Assembly: GCA_019449635.1 (NCBI GenBank)
Contig: JAGRPI010000018.1
Coordinates: 170,577-234,576, forward strand
Direction: 5' to 3'
Length of the DNA stretch: 64,000 bases
Source: Candidatus Ferrigenium bremense
Lineage (GTDB): Bacteria; Pseudomonadota; Gammaproteobacteria; Burkholderiales; Gallionellaceae
The notes beneath the pieces were generated by a model. That model was not told where the DNA came from. It searched no databases and worked only from the letters and a program-made list of their open reading frames with translations. How positions within the stretch are numbered: position 1 is the first letter of the stretch; the number at the start of each line of letters is the position of its first letter. This document shows, one piece after another, positions 38,834 through 48,051 of this stretch. The position numbers were made by a program, and so were the translations under genes.

Positions 38834-39160
38834 ATGGGTAGCAGCCAAGTCATCGCAACTTATGAGTCGCTATCTGCCCTGACCGCGCAAATGCGCGAGG
38901 CGGCGGTACGCGGCGAATGGGATCAATTGATTGAGCTTGAACAGCAGTGCCGGCAGCATGTCGCCGCGATGAAAGAGGCGGATGTTTCCGCCATGCTGGA
39001 CGAACCGTCCCGGCAACGCAAAGTGCGGCTCATCAAAAATATCCTTGCGCATGATGCCGATATCCGCAGCCGTACCGTGGCGTGGATGGGGCAATTGCAA
39101 CGCATCATGCAAAGTAATCGTCAGGAGCAGCGGTTGCAGCAGGCGTACGGCAGGGTGTAA
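38834..39160 (+). CDS. fliT: FliT-like flagellar chaperone
   Basis: A small helical protein of 108 residues in the position of fliT. The pattern YESLSALTAQMREAAVRGEWDQLIELEQQC is characteristic of FliT chaperones, which serve FliD. The start MGSSQV is supported by AAGA spacing after the fliS stop. Similarity is moderate, so the assignment rests partly on context. Confidence 0.8.
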   Translation: MGSSQVIATYESLSALTAQMREAAVRGEWDQLIELEQQCRQHVAAMKEADVSAMLDEPSRQRKVRLIKNILAHDADIRSRTVAWMGQLQRIMQSNRQEQRLQQAYGRV

Positions 39161-39322
39161 CGCACATCTACAGCACGCCCGATCGGGTATGCTGCGTAAT
39201 TGCACGATAGTTCTATAGCTTGGGGCGTGTGACAAGGTTGGTTCGCAGGGGTTTGCCCCAGTCTTGCGAAGCTGGGAACAGCTTTGCAAAAACTCAAAAC
39301 CTGACGAGGCGATTGCCATACG

Positions 39323-40360
39323 ATGCTACCCGCCAATCTGATTAGCGCGCTGCAAGTCCTTTCCAACTCCGGGAAACCGTTAGTCACGGCAACTTCCGCC
39401 GCGCCCAAACCCGTCACCAATCTTGAACTTGGGCAGCAATTGCAGGGTACTGTCCAATCCAAAATAAGCGAGGGTTTATTCAAGGTGCAGGTTGCCGGTC
39501 AGACCCTCCAGATGCGACTGCCCGGCAATATCCAGAGCGGCGATACGATAAAACTCGAAGTGATTTCGCTGCAACCGCGCATTACCTTCGGCATGATCTC
39601 ATCAACCAATCCGCTCTCGACTCCCGAGCAAATCGGCTCGGCCGCACGATTGCTTTCCAACCTTGCGGATCGGCCAATCGAAAGGCCGGTTGTTCAGCAA
39701 CTCGGCAACAAGGCGGTTTGGCCGGCTGAACAACAGGTGCCGGATTCAAAACTGATGGCCGGCGCTTTGCGTGAAACGCTCGGCAAAAGCGGCCTGTTTT
39801 ATGAATCGCATCAGGCGCAGTGGGTACGCGGCGAGCGCAGCATCAATCAATTACTGGAGGAGCCGCAAAACCAGCTGACCGGAAAGACTCTGCCGCTATC
39901 TGCTGCCGACCAGCGTTCCGCAGTCGATAAAATTTCCGCAGCGCAAACACAGGTAGATGCTCCGGCACAGGCCAAAATTGCCGGCGATGCCACCCAGCCG
40001 ATAGCAAAAGAGCTGGTGCACCTGGTGCAGCAGCAGTTGCACACGCTGGAGCAGCATCATCTGGTATGGATGGGCCAAGTCTGGCCCGGCCAGCAGATGC
40101 AGTGGGAAATCCAGGGGCAGCCGGAATACCAATCACCGCAGCAGGATGAACGGCAGTGGAGTACCGAGATGGAACTTGCCTTGCCCCTGCTGGGCGATGT
40201 CCATGCCCGCTTGGTGTTCGCCGGAAGCGGGCTGCGCATGACGTTGAGCGCGGCAGACCCGGCAACGGTCGCACTGTTCAATCGCGCCCTGCCCGGGCTC
40301 AAGGACTCGCTTGCCGCTGCGGGTATTCCACTGGCCGCTGCCGCGGTGGAAAAATCATGA
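39323..40360 (+). CDS. fliK: Flagellar hook-length control protein FliK-like
   Basis: A 345-residue protein with a Gln-rich variable N-terminal/middle part and a C-terminal FliK-like domain (LPLLGDVHARLVFAGSGLRMTL, residues ~280-340). FliK measures hook length and switches export specificity through FlhB. A stand-alone homologue of the FlhB C-terminal tail follows with ATGA overlap, supporting the call. It is shorter than typical FliK proteins, and another FliK may exist elsewhere. Confidence 0.75.
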   Translation: MLPANLISALQVLSNSGKPLVTATSAAPKPVTNLELGQQLQGTVQSKISEGLFKVQVAGQTLQMRLPGNIQSGDTIKLEVISLQPRITFGMISSTNPLSTPEQIGSAARLLSNLADRPIERPVVQQLGNKAVWPAEQQVPDSKLMAGALRETLGKSGLFYESHQAQWVRGERSINQLLEEPQNQLTGKTLPLSAADQRSAVDKISAAQTQVDAPAQAKIAGDATQPIAKELVHLVQQQLHTLEQHHLVWMGQVWPGQQMQWEIQGQPEYQSPQQDERQWSTEMELALPLLGDVHARLVFAGSGLRMTLSAADPATVALFNRALPGLKDSLAAAGIPLAAAAVEKS

Positions 40361-40662
40361 AGCGCAACAACCTCACGCCGCAGCAGGTCGCCGTCGCACT
40401 GACCTACGGCAAGAACCAGGGAGGGGCGCCGACCGTGGTCGCCAAGGGGCGTGGCATGATCGCCCAGGCGATTATCGAGCGCGCCAAACAACACGACATT
40501 TATGTGCATGAATCCGAAGATCTGGTCGGGCTGCTCATGCAGGTCGAACTCGACCAGGAGATTCCGCCGCAACTTTATTTGGCGGTAGCCGAGCTGCTGG
40601 CTTGGCTGTATCGATTGGAACATGCGGGGGCTCCTGCTATTCCGCCTTTGGCAAAGCCATAG
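40357..40662 (+). CDS. FlhB C-terminal-domain-like protein (FhlB type)
   Basis: A 101-residue protein resembling only the cytoplasmic tail of the export gate protein FlhB/YscU. The segment VAVALTYG...APTVVAKGRGMIAQAIIERAKQHDIYVHES matches the part after the autocleavage site. The NPTH motif itself is absent. Such free-standing tails are often encoded next to fliK and can partly replace the FlhB tail. Its ATG overlaps the fliK stop. Confidence 0.85.
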   Translation: MKRNNLTPQQVAVALTYGKNQGGAPTVVAKGRGMIAQAIIERAKQHDIYVHESEDLVGLLMQVELDQEIPPQLYLAVAELLAWLYRLEHAGAPAIPPLAKP

Positions 40663-40779
40663 TTTTGTTATTATGTGCGCCGGGTTTTGCTATCATGCGC
40701 GCCGTCAATCAGCACCATATTACAAAAATACGGAAAATTCCCGGCCAGTTGCAGTTTCTGGAGTGCCGTAAACGAGAGT

Positions 40780-41538
40780 ATGCAGGAAAACATTCAGCTC
40801 ACCATTGAAAGGCTTCCCGACGAGCAGGAGAGGGATTGCCGCGTCACGTCCGCGCGGCAAATTCTATCCTTATTGCGCAACCTCTCGGAGGAAGGGTCGC
40901 GTACCGCGCTTTATTTCGATGGCGCGAACGATTTCATCATGACTTCCCTGCTGGATGTCGGCGAGAAAGGGCTGTGGGTGGAACAGGGAACGGACATGCC
41001 AAAAAACCGGCGCATCGCCGAGAGCAAGGAAATCATCCTGGTCAGCTCGCTTAACCAGGTCAAGATTCAATTTTCCGTCAATGGGGCACGTATGGTGACG
41101 CACCAGGACTATCCTGCCTTTTACCTGCCATTGCCGGCCAGCCTCCGCCGTATACAACGTCGCGAGTATTTCCGGCTCATGTCCCCACTTTCCGAACGCC
41201 TGCATTGCGTTATGCCGATAAACAAGCCGCAGGCGGGAGGCCGGATTGAGATACCTGTCATGGACATCAGCGGCGGCGGGGTGAGGCTGTTCTATACTGA
41301 AAATGATATTGAGTTTGAGCCGGAGAAAGCCTATGCCGGCTGCCAGATCAACCTGCCGGAAGTGGGTAAAATCGACGTCACGATAATAGTGAAAAACCTG
41401 GTTGTGATGTCACCCAAGCCCGGGCAAACGATCAAACGCGTCGGGTGCGAATTCAAGAATCTCGACAACGCTTCCAGCATCTTGCTGCAACGCTATGTGA
41501 CAAAGATGCAGCGTGTACACAGTAGCCAGGAATTTTGA
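40780..41538 (+). CDS. YcgR-like PilZ-domain flagellar brake protein, copy 1
   Basis: A 252-residue c-di-GMP receptor. The N-terminal YcgR-type domain (residues ~1-125) is followed by a PilZ domain with the ligand motifs RRIQRREYFRL (R-x3-R) and MDISGGGVRL (D-x-S-x2-G). Such proteins bind c-di-GMP and slow the motor. The ATG beginning MQENIQ is used rather than the longer upstream reading. It is a tandem duplicate of the next gene. Confidence 0.9.
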   Translation: MQENIQLTIERLPDEQERDCRVTSARQILSLLRNLSEEGSRTALYFDGANDFIMTSLLDVGEKGLWVEQGTDMPKNRRIAESKEIILVSSLNQVKIQFSVNGARMVTHQDYPAFYLPLPASLRRIQRREYFRLMSPLSERLHCVMPINKPQAGGRIEIPVMDISGGGVRLFYTENDIEFEPEKAYAGCQINLPEVGKIDVTIIVKNLVVMSPKPGQTIKRVGCEFKNLDNASSILLQRYVTKMQRVHSSQEF

Positions 41539-41733
41539 CTACAAAACAACGCTGGACCAGCATGAAACAACAATTGTGCGTAACGCAACATACAGACTTA
41601 TGAGCAAGACCGGTTTATAAGGGAAATAGCTGCCGAACCCGGAGTAAGCCATTGACAGGCCTACTTCATTCGCATTACAAATCCACAGAAGATTCATGGC
41701 CAGCTGCCGTTTCTGGAGCGCCATTATTTGAGT

Positions 41734-42486
41734 ATGCAGGAAAACATTTCGCTAACCATTGAAAGACTTCCCGAGCAGCAGGAGAGGGAATGTCGCGTCA
41801 CTTCCGTACGGCAAATTCTATCCTTATTGCGCAACATCTCGGAGGAAGGATCGCGTACCGCGCTTTATTTCGATGGTGCGAAGGATTTCATCATGACCTC
41901 CCTGCTGGACGTCGGCGAGAAAGGGCTGTGGGTGGAACAGGGCGCGGATATGCCAAAAAACCGGCGCATCGCCGAAAGCAAGAGAGTCACCCTGATCAGC
42001 TCGCTTGACCAGGTCAAGATTCAATTTTCCGTCGATGGGATCCGTGCGGTGACGCACCAGGGCTACCCGGCCTTTTACCTGCCATTGCCGGCCAACCTCT
42101 ATCGTATACAACGTCGCGAGTATTTCCGGCTCATGATCCCCACCTCCGAACGCCTGCATTGCGCCATCCCGGCAAACAATCCGCAGGCGGGAGGCCGGAT
42201 TGAGTTGCCTGTCCTGGACATCAGTGGCGGCGGGATCAGATTGTCCTGCGCGAAGGACGATATTGAGTTTGTGCTGGGACAAACCTATGCCGGTTGCCGG
42301 ATCGACCTGCCTGAAGTGGGCATAATCGAAGTCACGATAAGGGTGAAAAACCTGATTTCGGCATCCCCCAAGCCCGGGCAAACGATCACGCGCGCGGGAT
42401 GCGAGTTCGTGGATCTCGGCAACGCTTCCGGCATCTTGCTGCAACGCTATGTGACAAAGATGCAGCGTTTGAAAACCGACACATAA
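41734..42486 (+). CDS. YcgR-like PilZ-domain flagellar brake protein, copy 2
   Basis: Close paralogue of the preceding gene, with the same YcgR N-domain, YRIQRREYFRL and LDISGGGIRL motifs, and same length to within two residues. The duplication also covers about 35 bases upstream (GCCAG-TGC-GTTTCTGGAG). The copies differ mostly by conservative changes, and both keep the c-di-GMP-binding residues, so both may be functional. The 195-base region before it is otherwise without a recognisable feature. Confidence 0.9.
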   Translation: MQENISLTIERLPEQQERECRVTSVRQILSLLRNISEEGSRTALYFDGAKDFIMTSLLDVGEKGLWVEQGADMPKNRRIAESKRVTLISSLDQVKIQFSVDGIRAVTHQGYPAFYLPLPANLYRIQRREYFRLMIPTSERLHCAIPANNPQAGGRIELPVLDISGGGIRLSCAKDDIEFVLGQTYAGCRIDLPEVGIIEVTIRVKNLISASPKPGQTITRAGCEFVDLGNASGILLQRYVTKMQRLKTDT

Positions 42487-42648
42487 ATCACAGCCCAAAG
42501 CGGCCGGCAGCGTGGGAGTATGAAGCCTGCTGAAATGTGCCCTTAGGCCAACTTTGCGGATTCCTGCGGCCTGCCCGGCTTGGGGTAAACCGAATCCGGA
42601 CCTATTTTGTCGGTTACCCGAAAAACTCCCGCTGTTATAATGCGCCGC

Positions 42649-43635
42649 ATGAACAAGCACATTTCTGTTGCGCCGCGCTCGCTCGATCTCGCCCGTGAAG
42701 TTCTGAGAATTGAAGCTGCCGCCGTCCAGGCCCTCGTTACACGCATTGATGAGGATTTCCTGCGCGCGCTGGAAGTGATTTTGCGCTGCGAGGGGCGCGT
42801 CATTGTCAGCGGCATGGGCAAATCCGGACATATCGCGCGCAAGATTGCAGCGACCATGTCCAGCACCGGTACGCCTGCTTATTTCGTGCATCCCGGCGAA
42901 GCCAGCCACGGCGACCTCGGCATGATCACCAGCAAGGATGTCATCATCGCATTGTCCTATTCCGGCGAGAGCCAGGAACTGATGACCATCGTGCCGGTCA
43001 TCAAGCGGCAGGGTGCCAAGCTTGTCAGCATGACCGGCAATCCCGCCTCCAGCTTGGCGCAGGCGGCAGACGCGCACCTCAACGCGGCGGTGGACAGGGA
43101 GGCATGCCCGATGGGGCTGGCTCCCACTGCCAGCACTACGGCGGCGTTGGCGCTGGGCGATGCGCTGGCGGTGGCATTACTGGACGCCAAGGGGTTCGGC
43201 GCGGAAGATTTTGCCCGTTCGCACCCGGGCGGCAACCTGGGGCGGCGTTTGCTCACCCATGTGCGCGATATCATGCGCAGCGGCGAACGCCTGCCGATGG
43301 TGCGCGAAAATGCGATGCTGAGCGACGCGATCCTGGAAATCTCCAAAAAAGGCGTGGGCATGACCGCCATCGTGGATGACATGCAGCGCGTGCTGGGCAT
43401 TTATACAGACGGCGACTTGCGCCGCACACTGGAGAAAAAACTGGATTTCAATACCACCCCGGTGCGCAGCGCGATGTCTGCCAAACCGCGCTGTATCAGT
43501 CCGGATGCTCTGGCCGCCGAAGCGGTGCAGATGATGGAGCAATACAATATCAACCAGATGCTGGTGGTGGACGGACAGCATAAGCTGGTCGGCGCGCTCA
43601 ACATGCACGATTTGCTGCATGCCAAGGTCATTTAG
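42649..43635 (+). CDS. kdsD: Arabinose-5-phosphate isomerase
   Basis: Converts ribulose-5-phosphate to arabinose-5-phosphate, the first step to Kdo of LPS. The SIS domain (GMGKSGHIARKIAATMSSTGTPAYFVHPGEASHGDLG, residues ~45-85; ALSYSGESQE) and two CBS domains at the C-terminus are present. Length about 328 residues. A TATAAT box at 42636-42641 lies very near the start, so the mRNA may have little or no 5' leader if that box is used. kdsC follows by nine bases. Confidence 0.95.
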   Translation: MNKHISVAPRSLDLAREVLRIEAAAVQALVTRIDEDFLRALEVILRCEGRVIVSGMGKSGHIARKIAATMSSTGTPAYFVHPGEASHGDLGMITSKDVIIALSYSGESQELMTIVPVIKRQGAKLVSMTGNPASSLAQAADAHLNAAVDREACPMGLAPTASTTAALALGDALAVALLDAKGFGAEDFARSHPGGNLGRRLLTHVRDIMRSGERLPMVRENAMLSDAILEISKKGVGMTAIVDDMQRVLGIYTDGDLRRTLEKKLDFNTTPVRSAMSAKPRCISPDALAAEAVQMMEQYNINQMLVVDGQHKLVGALNMHDLLHAKVI

Positions 43636-43644
43636 GGGGAAGAC

Positions 43645-44163
43645 ATGCTATCGAGCCGCGCAAAACTGATACGCCTGATGGCCTTTGATGTGGACGGGAT
43701 AATGACCGACGGCGGTCTGTACCTGTCCGATTCCGGCGAGGAATTCAAACGTTTCAATTCACTGGATGGGCATGGCCTGAAAATGCTGCGCGCCAGCGGG
43801 GTGGAGGTTGCCATCATTACCGGGCGCACTTCGCGCTGCGTCGCGGCACGCGCGCAGAATCTCGGCATCGCGCATGTCTTCCAGGGCGTGGAAAACAAAC
43901 TCGAAACGATGGTCGAGCTGCTCAACAGGCTCAAGCTGTCGCGCGATGCTGCCGCCTATATGGGCGACGACGTGGTTGACCTGACAGTGATGCGCCATGT
44001 CGGGCTGTCGGTCAGCGTGCCCGAATCACCGCGGCTGGTGCGCGAACATTCCGACTATGTGACGCAATGCCGCGGGGGGCACGGTGCGGTGCGTGAAGCC
44101 TGCGAGTTGATCATGTCGGCGCAAGCCACACTGGATGCGCAACTGGCCCAATACCTGAAATGA
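43645..44163 (+). CDS. kdsC: 3-deoxy-D-manno-octulosonate 8-phosphate phosphatase
   Basis: HAD-family phosphatase releasing Kdo from Kdo-8-phosphate. The nucleophile motif FDVDGIMTDG is near residue 12, GRTSRCVAARAQNLGI matches motif II/III, and YMGDDVVDL is motif IV. Length 172 residues. Its last bases overlap lptC (ATGA), so LPS sugar synthesis is coupled to LPS export genes. Confidence 0.95.
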   Translation: MLSSRAKLIRLMAFDVDGIMTDGGLYLSDSGEEFKRFNSLDGHGLKMLRASGVEVAIITGRTSRCVAARAQNLGIAHVFQGVENKLETMVELLNRLKLSRDAAAYMGDDVVDLTVMRHVGLSVSVPESPRLVREHSDYVTQCRGGHGAVREACELIMSAQATLDAQLAQYLK

Positions 44164-44741
44164 CCATTGCCACCCGCACCCGTTACTGGCTGCCGCTGCT
44201 GCCATTGCTTGGCTTGCTGGGAGTCACTTATTGGCTGAACCAGCAGGTGCAGCCGGAATCGGCCAAGTCAGGCAACGGCAAGCGCCACAACCCGGATGCC
44301 ATCATGGAGAATTTTTCTGCCATCAAGCTGAACGATCAAGGGGTGCCGCGCTTCATCATGGCCGCGAAAAAAATGCAGCATTACCCGGATGACGACAACA
44401 CTACACTGGAAGTGCCACGCCTGACTTCGCTGTCAGACCAGCAGCCGGCGATACACATCATCGCCGAGCAGGGCGCCGTTTCCAGCAAGGGGGATGAAGT
44501 ATTCCTGCATCATGATGTCGAAGTGCTGCGCGAGGCAAGTGCGCAACGGGAGGAGCTTACGCTGCACACCGAATACCTGCACATCGTCCCGGATCGGGAT
44601 TGGGCGGATACCGACCGTGCCGTCACTATTGTGGACGCGCACAATACCGTGCATGCGATAGGCCTGGAAATGGACAACAAGGCGCGCACCCTGAAATTGC
44701 TTTCCCAAGTAAGAAGCGAACATGTGCCAAGCAAAAAATAA
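44160..44741 (+). CDS. lptC: LPS export system protein LptC
   Basis: Bitopic inner-membrane protein that passes LPS from LptBFG to LptA. One N-terminal membrane helix (about residues 8-25) precedes a periplasmic beta-jellyroll. Typical is the segment MENFSAIKLNDQGVPRFIMAAKKMQHYPDDD. Length 193 residues. It overlaps kdsC by four and lptA by 20 bases. Confidence 0.92.
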   Translation: MTIATRTRYWLPLLPLLGLLGVTYWLNQQVQPESAKSGNGKRHNPDAIMENFSAIKLNDQGVPRFIMAAKKMQHYPDDDNTTLEVPRLTSLSDQQPAIHIIAEQGAVSSKGDEVFLHHDVEVLREASAQREELTLHTEYLHIVPDRDWADTDRAVTIVDAHNTVHAIGLEMDNKARTLKLLSQVRSEHVPSKK

Positions 44742-45318
44742 GCTGTTGCCGGCGATTTTGTTGCTGCCGGCCTTTCTCTGTGCGCCGGCCTGCTTCGCAG
44801 AGCGTGCCGACCGCGACAAACCGGTGCACCTGGAGGCCGATCAGGTATTGATAGACGATGCACAGCAGATCAGCACCTTCACCGGCAGCGTAAAGTTGAC
44901 CCAGGGTACGATGCTGATACGCGGCGACAAGATCGTTGTGGTGCAGGACAATGAAGGCTTCAAGCACGGCACGGCTTATGGGAATACCGCCAGTTTCCGG
45001 CAAAAACGCGAGGGACTGGATGAATATGTGGAAGGGTATGGCGAGCGCATCGAATATGACACGCGCGCCGAGACGGTGGATTTTTATGTGCAGGCGCGCA
45101 TCAAGCGCGATATGGATGAAGTGCGCGGCGAGCACATCACTTACAGTGCCAAGACCGAGATTTTCCAGGTGAACAGCGGTGTCGCGAGTTCGGAAAAGGA
45201 ACCGCCGAAACGGGTGCGCGCCATACTGCAACCCAAGCCAAAACAGGGTGCGGCGTCGCCTGCCGTGCCGGATGCGCTGCCGATCAAATCCAGCGAAACC
45301 CTGCCGCCCGCGGATTGA
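44722..45318 (+). CDS. lptA: LPS transport periplasmic protein LptA
   Basis: Periplasmic bridge protein for LPS transport. The signal peptide (residues ~1-26, ending CFAE) is followed by an OstA-like domain with VHLEADQVLIDDAQQISTFTGSVKLTQGTM. The C-terminal region (residues ~155-198) is Pro/Lys-rich and likely disordered. Length 198 residues. A 106-base gap with a GC-rich hairpin (CCCGG-TAAAG-CCGGG at 45363-45377) separates it from lptB. Confidence 0.93.
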   Translation: MCQAKNKLLPAILLLPAFLCAPACFAERADRDKPVHLEADQVLIDDAQQISTFTGSVKLTQGTMLIRGDKIVVVQDNEGFKHGTAYGNTASFRQKREGLDEYVEGYGERIEYDTRAETVDFYVQARIKRDMDEVRGEHITYSAKTEIFQVNSGVASSEKEPPKRVRAILQPKPKQGAASPAVPDALPIKSSETLPPAD

Positions 45319-45424
45319 ACAAAATGACCCGAATCATAATAACGCATCTGGGGAGCGCGGCCCCCGGTAAAGCCGGGCGATCCCCCGCTGGGCAGGTATA
45401 TGGAACATTTTTCGGATTTGCATG

Positions 45425-46147
45425 ATGAGTGAATTGCGTGCGGTTGGCCTCAAGAAAAAGTACGGTTCGCGCACCGTGGTGCATGATGTTTCGCTGTCGG
45501 TGAAGAGCGGCGAGGTGGTCGGCCTGCTCGGCCCGAACGGTGCAGGCAAGACGACTTCGTTCTACATGATCGTGGGGCTGATCGCAGCCGATGGCGGGGA
45601 GATATTTATTGATGAACAAAATATCACCCACATGCCGATACACCGCCGCGCGCGCCTCGGGCTGGGTTATCTGCCGCAGGAAGCCTCGATCTTCCGCCGC
45701 CTGACCGTGGCGCAAAATATTCAGGCAGTGCTGGAACTGCAGGATATTTCCGATGATGATCTGCAAAATCGCCTGGAAGAATTACTGGAAGACCTGCATA
45801 TCTCACATATTCGGGACAACCCCGCCATCAGCCTGTCCGGCGGCGAGCGGCGGCGCGTGGAAATCGCGCGTGCGCTGGCGACCACCCCGCGTTTCATCCT
45901 GCTCGATGAGCCGTTCGCCGGCGTGGATCCGATCGCGGTGCTGGATATCCAGAAAATCATCCGCTTCCTCAGGGAACGCAATATCGGCGTGCTGATTACC
46001 GACCACAACGTGCGCGAAACGCTGGGCATCTGCGACCGTGCCTACATTATCAATGCCGGATCGGTGATGGCGGAAGGCAAGCCGGACGAAATCATTTATA
46101 ATGAAGGCGTGAGGAAAGTTTATCTGGGTGAGCATTTCAGGCTTTAA
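45425..46147 (+). CDS. lptB: LPS export ABC transporter ATP-binding protein LptB
   Basis: ATPase that powers LPS extraction by LptFG at the inner membrane. Walker [10 protein letters not shown], the ABC signature [15 protein letters not shown] and Walker [13 protein letters not shown] are present. Length is 240 residues. It lies between lptA and rpoN, as in many proteobacteria. LptF and LptG are not in this window. Confidence 0.97.
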   Translation: MSELRAVGLKKKYGSRTVVHDVSLSVKSGEVVGLLGPNGAGKTTSFYMIVGLIAADGGEIFIDEQNITHMPIHRRARLGLGYLPQEASIFRRLTVAQNIQAVLELQDISDDDLQNRLEELLEDLHISHIRDNPAISLSGGERRRVEIARALATTPRFILLDEPFAGVDPIAVLDIQKIIRFLRERNIGVLITDHNVRETLGICDRAYIINAGSVMAEGKPDEIIYNEGVRKVYLGEHFRL

Positions 46148-46179
46148 TAGAAGATGCACCCCGGAACAAACATCAGGCA

Positions 46180-47625
46180 ATGAAGCCCGCATTACAACTT
46201 CGGATATCCCAGCAACTGACGCTTACCCCGCAGTTGCAGCAGGCTATCCGTTTGCTGCAACTCTCAACGCAGGACATGCATCAGGAAGTTGCCCGGATGC
46301 TGGACGAAAATCCCATGCTGGAACTGGCCGAAGAATCCATGCCAGCCGCTTTCCCCCAGGATGATCTGTCCCCGGCGGCACAGGGCAGCGCGAATGCGGC
46401 CAATGACGAGGCCGAACAAACCCCTGCTGATGACAGCGGTGCAGACGATTTCGGCAACGAGCAGACAGACTGGAACACCAGCGGCGGCGCAGCGCACAAC
46501 ACAGATGATGAAGATGAGACTTATCCTGAACAGGCTGCCGGGCAAGCCAGCCTGCGCGAGTATCTGCATAACCAGCTGACGACCAGTTCGCTGGATGACA
46601 AAGACCGCAAGGTGGTCGGTTTGCTGATCGATGCGCTGGACGAGAACGGCTACCTGGCGCAAGACCTGGGTGAACTGGCGGAACTGCTGCCCGCAGAGCT
46701 GGATATCACGCTGGATGATCTGGAAACCGCGCTGGTGCAACTGCAGCACCTCGATCAACCCGGACTCGGCGCGCGCAATCTGGGCGAGTGCCTGGCCCTG
46801 CAACTCAAGGCGTTACCGGAAGACACGCCGCAGCGCGACCTGGCGATCCGCCTGGTGAGCAATCACCTGGATGCGCTCGCCGCACACGATTTTGCCAGGA
46901 TCAAAAAACTGCTGCGCTGTTCGGATGATGAATTGCGCACCGCGCAGCATCTGATCGTTGGCCTGAATCCAAAACCCGGCGCGGAGTTTGACCGGAGCAT
47001 CGCCGATTATGTGGTGCCCGACGTCATCGTGGAAAAGCACAAGGATAAATGGCGTGTGCGGCTCAATGCGGAGGCGATGCCCAAGCTGTGCGTGAACAGG
47101 ATTTACGCCAACATCCTGCAGCAGCGCGACGATAAAAGCTCTTCGCAGCTTGCCACGCAACTGCAGGAAGCGAAATGGCTGATCAAGAATCTGCAGCAGC
47201 GTTTCGAGACCATCCTGCGGGTCGCACAAGCGATCGTGGAACGTCAGGGCCGCTTTTTTGAACATGGCGAGATCGGCATGCGCCCGTTGGTGCTGCGCGA
47301 AATCGCCGAGGCCCTGGAGCTGCATGAATCCACGGTATCGCGCAGCACCACGCAAAAGTTCATGCTGACCCCGCGCGGCATATACGAATTCAAGCATTTC
47401 TTTGGCAGCGGCCTGTCCACGGAAAGCGGCGGCACCTGTTCTTCCACCGCAATACGCGAGTTGATCAAACAACTGGTCAGCGCGGAAGACACACGCAAAC
47501 CGCTCACCGACAGCCGCATGTCAGAAATCTTGGCACAGCAGGGCATAGTTGTCGCCCGGCGTACCATAGCAAAGTACCGGGAGGCATTGCACATACCCCC
47601 GGTAAATCTCCGTAAATCACTCTAA
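46180..47625 (+). CDS. rpoN: RNA polymerase sigma-54 factor
   Basis: Directs transcription from -24/-12 promoters, with activators such as NtrC. The N-terminal Gln/Leu-rich region I (LRISQQLTLTPQLQQAIRLLQLS), an acidic region II (residues ~55-115), the core-binding domain, and the C-terminal RpoN box ARRTIAKYRE are all present. Length is 481 residues. The glnA promoter in this window is a likely target. Confidence 0.98.
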   Translation: MKPALQLRISQQLTLTPQLQQAIRLLQLSTQDMHQEVARMLDENPMLELAEESMPAAFPQDDLSPAAQGSANAANDEAEQTPADDSGADDFGNEQTDWNTSGGAAHNTDDEDETYPEQAAGQASLREYLHNQLTTSSLDDKDRKVVGLLIDALDENGYLAQDLGELAELLPAELDITLDDLETALVQLQHLDQPGLGARNLGECLALQLKALPEDTPQRDLAIRLVSNHLDALAAHDFARIKKLLRCSDDELRTAQHLIVGLNPKPGAEFDRSIADYVVPDVIVEKHKDKWRVRLNAEAMPKLCVNRIYANILQQRDDKSSSQLATQLQEAKWLIKNLQQRFETILRVAQAIVERQGRFFEHGEIGMRPLVLREIAEALELHESTVSRSTTQKFMLTPRGIYEFKHFFGSGLSTESGGTCSSTAIRELIKQLVSAEDTRKPLTDSRMSEILAQQGIVVARRTIAKYREALHIPPVNLRKSL

Positions 47626-47643
47626 AATACAAAGGAGCACACC

Positions 47644-47967
47644 ATGAACCTCCACCTGACCGGACGTCACCTGGAAATCACCCCCGCCATCCGCGACTAT
47701 ACGACCGGGAAAATCGGCAAGATCAAACGCCATTTCGACAATGTGATTGACGTGAACATCATCCTTTCTGTTGAAAAACTGAAGCAGAAGGCTGAAGCCA
47801 CCATCCACATCAGCGGCAAGGATGTATTCGTGGAATGTACTGACGAGAACCTGTACGCGGCGATCGACGCGCTGGTGGACAAGCTGGACCGCCAAGTGAT
47901 GAAACACAAGGAAAAACTGTCGGCACGGCGCCATGATGACTCCGGCAAGCATCCTGCGGCGGAATAA
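47644..47967 (+). CDS. hpf: Ribosome hibernation promoting factor
   Basis: Binds the 30S subunit in slow growth and helps form inactive 100S ribosomes. The 107-residue protein is the short type, with the MNLHLTGRHLEITPAIRDYT start and the EKLKQKAEATIHISGKDVFVE core. AAAGGAG precedes the ATG. It follows rpoN by 18 bases, in the standard rpoN-hpf-ptsN order. Confidence 0.95.
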   Translation: MNLHLTGRHLEITPAIRDYTTGKIGKIKRHFDNVIDVNIILSVEKLKQKAEATIHISGKDVFVECTDENLYAAIDALVDKLDRQVMKHKEKLSARRHDDSGKHPAAE

Positions 47968-48051
47968 TTAACCACAGGCGGTCCGGAGATAACCCTCTCC
48001 CGCATGGAGGGGGTAAATCAGAAGCCACCGCCCCTTTTACCTGACTCTATA

